Shown in pieces: positions 1-6,134 of a stretch of DNA of 7,218 nt. A program made the position numbers and the translations under genes. Position 1 is the first letter of the stretch, and the number at the start of each line of letters is the position of its first letter. This DNA comes from Nitrospinaceae bacterium (GTDB lineage: Bacteria; Nitrospinota; Nitrospinia; Nitrospinales; VA-1). The notes below the pieces were generated by a model, which worked only from the letters and a program-made list of their open reading frames with translations, did no database searches and was not told the DNA's origin. The DNA is taken from NCBI GenBank assembly GCA_029937635.1, contig JAPYPM010000109.1, positions 1-7,218 on the forward strand. The letters run 5' to 3'.

Positions 1-1
1 T

Positions 2-207
2 TTAATAGGCTCCAACAAAAAACTTAGCCATCAAATCACAATATTCACAAAATTTGTCAGGAGCATCTATCTTGTTTGCATGAGCTCTAAAATTGTTTGA
101 TAAAATTGGATAAGAATATCTAAATCTTTTTTATTACTATATTCCCACTTTTTATGGCAGCTCTTAACAAATTTTAAACCGTCTTTTCTTAGATAAGCTT
201 CTCCACA
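2..207 (-). pseudogene. possible decayed gene tail downstream of the deacetylase
   Basis: Reading the minus strand straight on from the deacetylase stop codon (TAG at 210-208), the same frame stays open for 46 codons to a second TAG at 69-67. It contains the stretches RKDGLKFVKSCHKKWEYS and LDILIQFYQTILEL. This pattern (Gly, then F-V, then a Trp, then an amphipathic helix with Tyr) resembles the last 40 or so residues of many GT4-type glycosyltransferases. A second minus-strand frame is open from about 130 down to a TAA at 4-2 and contains IDAPDKFCEYCDLMAKFF. Neither piece has a credible start codon and ribosome binding site. A frameshifted gene remnant would fit, but so would chance open frames in AT-rich DNA. 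The family resemblance is a visual impression only. An opposite-strand frame (2-94) is also open from the window edge, so the strand is not certain. Confidence 0.22.
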
Positions 208-1278
208 CTAAACAACACGCTTTAGCTTATTAACACATAAAGGAAGAAGTCCATTGAGCCAAAGCTTTAAGTAGTCAACTTTACCACTATCTCTTTTCTG
301 ATTAATTGGAATCCGTGGTAGTTTATTTAGGAGACCCTCATGTTCTGGGAAAATATTTCCTATACTGCTGGTTGTCGAAGTCTTAAACCCACATTTCTTT
401 GCAATTCTGAACTCTCTCTGCCCCACCTCTCTTGATGTTCCAAAGGGATAAGAAAAATGTTCCACTTGTTGGCTCGTTTTTAACTCAATTTTATCCCGCG
501 AACCCTCCATTTCTTCTAAGACAGCTGCCTCAGAAAGTTTGTTCAAGACATGATGTCTTATGGTATGTGCTCCTATTTCGACTAAAGGGTCCTCGCTCAT
601 TTCTCGGATCTGATTCCAACTCAACGCTAATTCAGAAGTTTTCTCCCTAAAATTGATATTACTAAAATTTTTAAAAATTTGTTGTATGCGAAAATTAAGA
701 TTTTCTGGGGAGCCACTTATAATCAATCTATGAATTTCTTGGTAGACCCATTCTTTTTCATAATAAGTCTTACAATTATAGTTATATCTTCTCCCATTGA
801 ATTCAAATTCAATTCGCTCCACCTTCAATATTAGATCCTCAAGAAGATACCACCACAAAATTGCTTCCCCATCGGGTAACTGGGTTGTCACATATACTGT
901 AAAAGGGATCCCATATTTTTTAAAAACAGGATAGGCATATAGGTAGTTATCAACATAGCCATCATCAAACGTAAATACGGCAAATTTTTTACAACTATTG
1001 CCCGTTTTGAGAATTTGTGATGCTCTAGTCATTGAAACGATTTCATAATTATTTTGGCTCAAAAATCGTATCGTGTTTTCGAGGTATTCTGGAGTTACTT
1101 CCAAACCCGCATTGCCCCTTATTCTAGGTTTAGGCGTTCCGGGACATACACGGTGAAAAGTCAAAATACTACCTAACCCACAATAAAAAGGCTTCGACAA
1201 GAGATAACTTCGAGAGTAAAAAAGTAGTGGGAAAATTAGGTTTGCAGTTGTTCGTTTTATAATTTTGGAATAGACCAT
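208..1278 (-). CDS. NodB-type polysaccharide deacetylase
   Basis: This 356-residue protein belongs to the carbohydrate esterase 4 / NodB family, which removes N- or O-acetyl groups from glycans using a metal ion. The family core is visible: a leading strand ending in FHRV (residues 41-44), the metal and catalytic motif TFDDG (103-107, with D105 and D106), the metal-binding H-x3-H motif (H238 and H242, in GAHTIRHH), and SYPFG (276-280). LPRIP near 320-324 fits the late conserved strand of the family. Residues 11-24 are hydrophobic but the N-terminus is not a clean signal peptide, so the enzyme may be cytoplasmic or loosely membrane-attached. The long insert between the first two motifs (about 130-230) is common in the O-antigen/capsule-associated members. 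The ATG at 1278-1276 is preceded by AAGG with 5 bases of spacing. It is transcribed divergently from the FkbH gene set and its substrate is not determinable, though a surface glycan or lipid-linked sugar is likely. Confidence 0.88.
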   Translation of the reverse strand: MVYSKIIKRTTANLIFPLLFYSRSYLLSKPFYCGLGSILTFHRVCPGTPKPRIRGNAGLEVTPEYLENTIRFLSQNNYEIVSMTRASQILKTGNSCKKFAVFTFDDGYVDNYLYAYPVFKKYGIPFTVYVTTQLPDGEAILWWYLLEDLILKVERIEFEFNGRRYNYNCKTYYEKEWVYQEIHRLIISGSPENLNFRIQQIFKNFSNINFREKTSELALSWNQIREMSEDPLVEIGAHTIRHHVLNKLSEAAVLEEMEGSRDKIELKTSQQVEHFSYPFGTSREVGQREFRIAKKCGFKTSTTSSIGNIFPEHEGLLNKLPRIPINQKRDSGKVDYLKLWLNGLLPLCVNKLKRVV

Positions 1279-1328
1279 GAATACCTTATATAGGGCATCA
1301 ACGTTTTACGATAGGGTAAATTAATATA

Positions 1329-1357
1329 ATTTTGTCCTAATGAAACTGATTTGTAAA
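1329..1357 (-). promoter_or_regulatory. weak candidate promoter for the deacetylase
   Basis: On the minus strand TTTACA (plus 1357-1352) is followed after 17 bases by CAAAAT (plus 1334-1329), which is 5/6 and 4/6 to the sigma70 consensus. Transcription would begin roughly 45-50 bases upstream of the deacetylase ATG. In DNA this AT-rich such matches occur by chance, so this is only the best candidate I found in that direction. Confidence 0.2.
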
Positions 1358-1513
1358 CCCGAGCTTTTGATAATAACTGCTTCTTAATACCAATTTTTAT
1401 AAAAGTGTGACCATCTATAAAAAATCTCCTTTGAAAAATTACTACTTATTAACACCCATACTCTTTAATTGTAACCGCATCTTGGTTTAAGTTTATTTAA
1501 GAGATTATTTTAG

Positions 1514-1542
1514 TTGTCTGCAAAATTTATACAGTCTAGAAT
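1514..1542 (+). promoter_or_regulatory. candidate sigma70-type promoter for the MaoC-FkbH-ACP gene set
   Basis: TTGTCT (1514-1519) and TAGAAT (1537-1542) are separated by exactly 17 bases, matching the sigma70 -35 (4/6) and -10 (5/6) boxes with ideal spacing. The transcript would start near 1549, giving a leader of about 70 bases to the first ATG at 1621. This is the best-spaced promoter in the spacer. The assignment is by consensus matching only. Confidence 0.42.
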
Positions 1543-1587
1543 GTCATATCAGGCTAAATGGTTAACGTAGGTATAATGTCGTACATT

Positions 1588-1615
1588 TTGGTAAGTTTTC
1601 CTAAAATATTATAAT
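1588..1615 (+). promoter_or_regulatory. second candidate promoter, close to the first ATG
   Basis: TTGGTA (1588-1593) lies 16 bases before a perfect TATAAT (1610-1615). Transcription would begin at about 1622, on or just after the ATG at 1621. If this promoter is used, translation would have to start at the later in-frame ATG at 1693, which also fits the usual length of the protein family. The -35 box is only 4/6, so this is tentative. Confidence 0.33.
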
Positions 1616-1620
1616 ACTGC

Positions 1621-2124
1621 ATGAAGGATATTAATGGTTACTTTCATAATATCTTCGCAAGAATATACCTCCGCCTTCACGAAATAATTAAAATGGGAGA
1701 TTCGATAGCCACATTCGAAATAGAAGACCTTTTCCAAGGCAAAGAGTTTTCCTTTGAAAAAAAGATATCTTTCAGTGACGTTAACATGTTTGCAAAGTTG
1801 ACCGGCGACAATAGTCCTTTACACATGGAAGATCAATTTGCACGTGAGCGTGGTTTCAAAGGTAGAGTAGTGCATGGCGGTCTTCTGGTAGGTTGTATAT
1901 CGCAATTAGTAGGGGTACATTTTCCTGGGAAAAACTCCATCATCCAAACTCTTGATATAAAATTTTCTCACCCCGCCTATATTGGAGACCTTTTAAAAAT
2001 TCACTCTATAATTGACCAAGTATCAGAAAGCGTGAAAACAGTTATTATTAAGCTCGCTATTACGAATCAGGAGACAGGGGAAATTCTTCTAAAAAGCAAA
2101 ATGCAAGTAGGTTTCACTAACTAA
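1621..2124 (+). CDS. MaoC-like (R)-specific acyl dehydratase/hydratase
   Basis: This is a single hot-dog-fold MaoC-domain protein of the (R)-specific enoyl-CoA hydratase type, acting on 3-hydroxyacyl or enoyl thioesters. The signature stretch is clear: TGDNSPLH (61-68) carries the catalytic Asp63 and His68 in the D-x4-H arrangement known from PhaJ-type hydratases, followed by GRVVHGGLLVG (81-91). The hot-dog helix and strands continue through IKFSHPAYIGD (113-123). As given, the frame has 167 residues. From Met25 (ATG at 1693) it has 143, closer to the usual ~140 for the family, and the first 24 residues are not part of the domain. Neither ATG has a good ribosome binding site, so the start is unresolved. 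It is the first gene of the plus-strand set, 9 bases before the radical SAM gene, so its substrate is probably bound to the acyl carrier protein of this cluster (inference). Confidence 0.85.
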   Translation: MKDINGYFHNIFARIYLRLHEIIKMGDSIATFEIEDLFQGKEFSFEKKISFSDVNMFAKLTGDNSPLHMEDQFARERGFKGRVVHGGLLVGCISQLVGVHFPGKNSIIQTLDIKFSHPAYIGDLLKIHSIIDQVSESVKTVIIKLAITNQETGEILLKSKMQVGFTN

Positions 2125-2133
2125 GAATTTCCA

Positions 2134-3810
2134 ATGGAAAAATACGACTTAATTCTAATTTCTCAATCCGATTTGGTCGATTACTCAGGCTATTCTAACC
2201 TCCCGTTAGATCGTGTTGATTTATATGCCTCTCTAGTTTATCCGAGAATGGTTTATTTTAAGGGCGGATTTCGATCTCATTTGGATGTTTTAAACTCTAT
2301 TAAAAATAATAGATTCTACTCTGAATGTTCACCTGAAGAACGGAGAAATTCATTAAATATTTGGAACCTTCCTGGGTTTAGTGGGATTCATATTGCCAAT
2401 TATCTTTTACAGTTTGGCATTCATACCAAAGTTATTAATAACTATGACTCTGAGTTTGATCAATTAGAGGAAGTTTATAATTTTTCTCGCTATAGCGGAA
2501 GATCTCCTCTTGTAGGGATTTCGAGCACATTTTATCTTTCTTATAAAGAAATCAAAAGACTTTCCAAAGAATTGAGAAAAATAGACCCGAATATGAAAAT
2601 TCTTGTTGGAGGAGCTTTCGCCAATGCTGAAACCATCAATAAAGATGCCGGAGGTTTCGAACAGCACATGCGAAGATGCAAGGTTAACTACGTTCTTCAT
2701 GCTTTTAACCCAGAAGAAGATTTAAAAAATTTAATTCTACAAAAAAGACAAGGAAAACCTTTAAAACACATAAAAAATCTTACGTATCTAGAAAACAATA
2801 ATTTTGAAACAGCTGGTTTTTACTGCACTGAAAGCGAGTGGCATGATCCTGTATTAAATAAAACTCCTGCATTGTGGGATGGGATCGACCTACCATTCCT
2901 TAATAAGACGATTCAAATGCGGACAGTTTCTGGGTGCTCTTTTTCCTGTGCATTTTGTTCCTATCCATCTACAGCAAAAGGATTGCATACTACAGAATTA
3001 GAGTTGGTTGAAAAGCATCTTCAAAAAATTTTAAACATCAAGAAGGTTAAGACGATTATATTTTTGGATGATACTTTTAATGTCCCTGTGGATCGTTTTA
3101 AAGGTTTATTAAAAATATTCAAAAAATATAACTTTGAATGGTTTTCTTTTCTTAGAGTCCAATATGTCGACGATGAGATAGCTCGAGATATGAAAGAATC
3201 GGGATGCATAGGTGTTTATCTCGGAATTGAATCTGCAAGTGATGCGATTTTAAAAAACATGGACAAGAGGGTTACTCGGGCTGATTTTTTAAACGGCATT
3301 AAGCATTTGAAAAAACATGGCATTATAAGCATGGGAGCTTTTGTTTTAGGATTTCCTGGAGAAACAGAAGAAACATTGAATGAAAACTTAAGCTTTATAA
3401 AGATGTCTGGTGTCGAATTCTATACATTTAAAGAATTCTATTACATGGAGAATACACCTGTTCATGAAAAGCGAGATGAATTTGGGTTGTCTGGGATTGG
3501 CTCCAAATGGAAGCATAAAACCATGGCATATGAAGATATACATCCAAAAATTATTCAAATGTTTAAAAAAATCAAAAGCAGTGTTTTCATCGATGCTGAC
3601 ACAAGCCTCTGGTATATTGCATACCTTTACGACCAAGGTTACTCCATTAACGAAATTATTTCTCTTCAGAAAGAAATTAACTCAGTCGTTCATGATCAGA
3701 TTGAAGGTAAATATAGCGATGACCACCCTGCCTTTAATCGGATACAAAATCTATTGGGTACCGTTTGTGATCATGTGCCGCATCATAATAAATTCAAAGC
3801 TCCCTGCTAG
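2134..3810 (+). CDS. radical SAM enzyme with N-terminal cobalamin-binding-like domain
   Basis: This 558-residue protein has the architecture of the B12-binding/radical SAM superfamily. The N-terminal part (about 70-215) looks like a Rossmann-type cobalamin-binding domain: GFSGIHIANYLLQFGIHTKV (81-100), then PLVGISSTF (125-133) and ILVGGAFA (156-163). It lacks the DxHxxG motif of base-off/His-on B12 binders. The radical SAM core starts with the cluster motif C268-x3-C272-x2-C275. It continues with the strand IIFLDDTF (308-315), the GIES motif (364-367) and GAFVLGFPGET (401-411), all typical of this fold. About 100 residues follow the core (450-558), with no family I recognise. Members catalyse varied reactions such as methylation on unactivated carbon, ring formation and rearrangement, so the reaction cannot be named. 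Position between a MaoC-like gene and fkbH suggests it modifies the acyl or sugar unit made here. The start ATG follows the MaoC stop by 9 bases without a clear ribosome binding site. Confidence 0.85.
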   Translation: MEKYDLILISQSDLVDYSGYSNLPLDRVDLYASLVYPRMVYFKGGFRSHLDVLNSIKNNRFYSECSPEERRNSLNIWNLPGFSGIHIANYLLQFGIHTKVINNYDSEFDQLEEVYNFSRYSGRSPLVGISSTFYLSYKEIKRLSKELRKIDPNMKILVGGAFANAETINKDAGGFEQHMRRCKVNYVLHAFNPEEDLKNLILQKRQGKPLKHIKNLTYLENNNFETAGFYCTESEWHDPVLNKTPALWDGIDLPFLNKTIQMRTVSGCSFSCAFCSYPSTAKGLHTTELELVEKHLQKILNIKKVKTIIFLDDTFNVPVDRFKGLLKIFKKYNFEWFSFLRVQYVDDEIARDMKESGCIGVYLGIESASDAILKNMDKRVTRADFLNGIKHLKKHGIISMGAFVLGFPGETEETLNENLSFIKMSGVEFYTFKEFYYMENTPVHEKRDEFGLSGIGSKWKHKTMAYEDIHPKIIQMFKKIKSSVFIDADTSLWYIAYLYDQGYSINEIISLQKEINSVVHDQIEGKYSDDHPAFNRIQNLLGTVCDHVPHHNKFKAPC

Positions 3811-3855
3811 AAGACAAACAGTTTAAAACGACTTCCTCTTGTAAAAATAGATGGA

Positions 3856-5787
3856 ATGTCTAAAACAAAATTTATAATTTTTAGGGACTATTTTGTGAAC
3901 GATAAGGTACAAACTATTTCACTCAAAGCCATTAAAGAAGATATCCAAAATGGCCATTTTTCAAAAGCTTTCAAAACTCTCGCCACTCTTTCCGAGCCGG
4001 AACATGACTTCACGCTCCAATCCAGGTATGTTGCGTTATTCCAATCTATACCCCCAGAAGAGTTAGAGCTTAAGGGTTTGCGGTTGGCAATATTAGCTAC
4101 CAGTACCGTTGATCATTTTATTGATGTTTTAAAATTCTGGCTAGCTAAACAAGGTTTTCGGGTTGAAGTTTTTTCTTCACCTTTCGACACAGTCCACCAG
4201 ACTGTCCTTGACTCAACAAACGCTCTGTACGACTTTGCACCTGAGTTTGTTTGGTTTTTTAATAATTATCGTGATGTAACATTTTCTGTCTCATTCGGCG
4301 CCAACCAAAACGAATGTGATACTGCCATTAATGACACGGTAAAAAAGTTTACAGAACTTTGGAAAATCATACAAAAAAATCTACCTTGCCATATCTTGCA
4401 AAATAATGTTGATCTGCCTAATTTTAGAGTATTTGGTAACCTCGAGGGTTCAGTGGCTTGGTCTCAAACCAACCTTCTTCGTAAATTCAATCTTTGCCTA
4501 GCTTCTGCATCCAGATCGGGTGTTACTATTTTTGACATGGAGTATCTTTCCTCCTTATTTGGAAAAAATTCTTGGCACGACGCTCGTTACTGGCATCATT
4601 CCAAACATGCCTTCTCTCTAGATGCCTGTGGCCTGGTATCTTCACAAGTAGGAGCATTGATCGGTGCAGGAAAGAGGGGCGGAAAAAAATGCCTCGTTGT
4701 AGACCTTGATAATACATTATGGGGTGGAGTCGTCGGTGATGATGGACTAAATGGGATTCAACTTGATAATGGAGCAGAGGGAGAAGTATTCCTAAATTTT
4801 CAAAAGTATCTACTTGCACTTAAGGAAAGGGGCATATTGCTTTCTATTTGCAGTAAGAACGATGAAGATACCGCTCGGGATGTTTTTTTGACCCACCCAG
4901 ACATGCTGATAAAATTGGATGATATCGCTGTATTCAAAGCTAACTGGAATAACAAACCGGATAATATTCGAGATATCGCTGCCACCCTTAATATTGGGCT
5001 TGATTCCATAGTCTTTATTGATGACAACCCAGTCGAACGTCAATTGGTCAAAAAACTTTTACCTGAGGTAGTCGTCGTCGACCTCCCTGAAGATCCAACA
5101 TCCTTTATAAAAGCAATCGATCGAGAAGGATTTTTTGAATCTCTAGCCTTTTCCAATGAAGATTCAAATAGAAATCTACTATATAAACAAAACATAATAA
5201 GGTCCAAACACCAAAACCAATTTGATAACATCGACGAATTTCTCAATAGCTTAGAGATGGAATCCGAAGTTGGACCGGTTAGTGAACTCTATCTACCAAG
5301 GTTCGCACAACTCATTAATAAGAGTAACCAGTTTCATCTTACAACAACGCGCTACACGGAAACTCAAATCAGATCAATGATCAACAATAATATGACCATC
5401 CTACGTTATTTTCGATTAAAAGATAACTTTGGAGATAACGGCTTAATCTCTTCTCTCATTATTAAGCGCCAAGCTAAAATTTTATTTATCGATACTTGGG
5501 TTATGAGTTGCCGTGTTCTTTCAAGGGGCATGGAAGAATTTATTTGCAGTGAAATCATATCCATGGCCAAATGCTTAAAATCAACCATGGTTAGAGGAAA
5601 ATATCTACCATCAAAAAAAAATAAATTGGTATCTTCTCTTTATGAGCGTCTTGGCTTCAAACTAATTAAAAAAGAACCGGATGGGGCATCATACTGGGAA
5701 CTAAATATGAAGGAACCGTTACCAAAAATTAGCCATACAATTAAACGTACTAAAAGCAAAGATTTAGACCTAGAGAATTGGAGGTGA
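3856..5787 (+). CDS. fkbH: FkbH-like HAD protein, glyceryl-ACP forming
   Basis: FkbH proteins take 1,3-bisphosphoglycerate, move the glyceryl group to an acyl carrier protein and remove the phosphate, giving glyceryl-ACP. This 643-residue copy is of the long type. An N-terminal SGNH-like region is seen at about 74-260, beginning GLRLAILATSTVDHF. The HAD phosphatase core runs from about 277 to 430, with motif I DLDNTLWGG (D283, D285, T287), motif II around CSKND (332-336), Lys367 in NNKPDNI and motif IV FIDDNP (387-392). The C-terminal part (about 480-615) resembles an acyltransferase-like fold, with QLINKSNQFHLTTTRY (485-500) as in other FkbH proteins. All HAD catalytic residues are present. 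The gene begins 45 bases after the radical SAM gene with only a weak ribosome binding site, and its last codons contain the ribosome binding site of the carrier protein gene. The residue-level calls are from family knowledge. The substrate here is inferred. Confidence 0.9.
   Translation: MSKTKFIIFRDYFVNDKVQTISLKAIKEDIQNGHFSKAFKTLATLSEPEHDFTLQSRYVALFQSIPPEELELKGLRLAILATSTVDHFIDVLKFWLAKQGFRVEVFSSPFDTVHQTVLDSTNALYDFAPEFVWFFNNYRDVTFSVSFGANQNECDTAINDTVKKFTELWKIIQKNLPCHILQNNVDLPNFRVFGNLEGSVAWSQTNLLRKFNLCLASASRSGVTIFDMEYLSSLFGKNSWHDARYWHHSKHAFSLDACGLVSSQVGALIGAGKRGGKKCLVVDLDNTLWGGVVGDDGLNGIQLDNGAEGEVFLNFQKYLLALKERGILLSICSKNDEDTARDVFLTHPDMLIKLDDIAVFKANWNNKPDNIRDIAATLNIGLDSIVFIDDNPVERQLVKKLLPEVVVVDLPEDPTSFIKAIDREGFFESLAFSNEDSNRNLLYKQNIIRSKHQNQFDNIDEFLNSLEMESEVGPVSELYLPRFAQLINKSNQFHLTTTRYTETQIRSMINNNMTILRYFRLKDNFGDNGLISSLIIKRQAKILFIDTWVMSCRVLSRGMEEFICSEIISMAKCLKSTMVRGKYLPSKKNKLVSSLYERLGFKLIKKEPDGASYWELNMKEPLPKISHTIKRTKSKDLDLENWR
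5780..5786 (+). promoter_or_regulatory. strong ribosome binding site for the acyl carrier protein, inside the fkbH stop region
   Basis: GGAGGTG overlaps the last codons (TGG AGG TGA) of the fkbH-like gene. It lies 7 bases before a TTG (5792) and 10 before a GTG (5795). The spacing favours TTG at 5792 as the start. It is the strongest ribosome binding site in the gene set, suits a carrier protein needed in excess, and implies coupled translation with fkbH. Confidence 0.7.
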
Positions 5788-5791
5788 AGAT

Positions 5792-6037
5792 TTGGTGCGC
5801 CAAGAGATCATAAATAAAATGAATACTATTTTTTGCGAAGTATTCGACGATGATTCTTTAAAAATTTCCGACAATATGACTTCAGCTGATATTGATGAGT
5901 GGGATTCACTGAATCATATCACCCTTGTAGTAAATATTGAAAAAGTATTCGGTCTAAAGTTAAATTTATCCGAGGTCGGGAAATTAGAAAATATTGGCGA
6001 AATGATCGAGCTAATATTCAAAAAGATAAATTTATAG
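5792..6037 (+). CDS. stand-alone acyl carrier protein
   Basis: This 81-residue acidic protein has the four-helix acyl carrier protein pattern. The phosphopantetheine attachment site is D38-S39-L40 within DIDEWDSLNHITLV (33-46), with Ser39 the modified residue. Helix III and the following KLENIGEMIELI (64-75) also fit. Length and motif match discrete carrier proteins that pair with FkbH proteins. It begins 4 bases after the fkbH-like stop, at TTG (5792, chosen because of GGAGGTG 7 bases upstream) or less likely at GTG (5795). It probably carries the glyceryl group made by FkbH and presents it to the MaoC-like, radical SAM and acyltransferase proteins of the cluster (inference). No phosphopantetheinyl transferase is in the window, so a general cellular one would have to activate it. 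Confidence 0.92.
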   Translation: MVRQEIINKMNTIFCEVFDDDSLKISDNMTSADIDEWDSLNHITLVVNIEKVFGLKLNLSEVGKLENIGEMIELIFKKINL

Positions 6038-6086
6038 CTTGGCTAGTGGACCTTATTTAGATCATTCCCCTTGCTAACCTCCCTCT

Positions 6087-6113
6087 AAAAATTAAATACA
6101 TGAACTAATTTTT
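6087..6113 (+). other. AT-only inverted repeat in the ACP-acyltransferase gap
   Basis: AAAAATTA (6087-6094) and TAATTTTT (6106-6113) form a perfect 8-base inverted repeat around an 11-base loop, and two further T follow. The stem has no G-C pair, so it would be a weak hairpin. It could reduce read-through from the carrier protein gene, or be a chance structure in AT-rich DNA. No convincing promoter for the next gene was found in this 97-base gap. Confidence 0.25.
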
Positions 6114-6134
6114 TTAAAAGGCTTCTTATTTTTT

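Larger units (their letters stand above)
1279..1620. other. divergent intergenic spacer
   Basis: These 342 bases separate the two divergent transcripts and hold no supportable gene. The longest small frames seen are a 15-codon one at 1340-1387 and a 9-codon one at 1541-1570, both without a ribosome binding site. The spacer is strongly AT-rich and contains three TATAAT hexamers in plus orientation (1325-1330, 1572-1577, 1610-1615). Only the last of these, plus the TAGAAT at 1537-1542, has a reasonable -35 partner. The region must supply promoters for both directions. Confidence 0.7.

Noticed and set aside
1340..1387. A 15-codon plus-strand frame (MKLICKPELLIITAS) in the divergent spacer, considered as a leader peptide
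   Set aside because: There is no ribosome binding site, no following hairpin or attenuator-like structure, and such frames are expected by chance.
1541..1570. A 9-codon plus-strand frame just downstream of the best promoter
   Set aside because: It overlaps the -10 box and the likely transcription start and has no ribosome binding site.
3410..3826. A 138-codon plus-strand frame overlapping the end of the radical SAM gene
   Set aside because: It is the shifted frame of the radical SAM coding sequence, has no ribosome binding site and no recognisable motif, while the main frame carries conserved family motifs and runs to its own stop.
4526..5246. Several minus-strand open frames inside the fkbH-like gene
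   Set aside because: They lie opposite a gene with all HAD motifs intact, show biased composition and have no family features.
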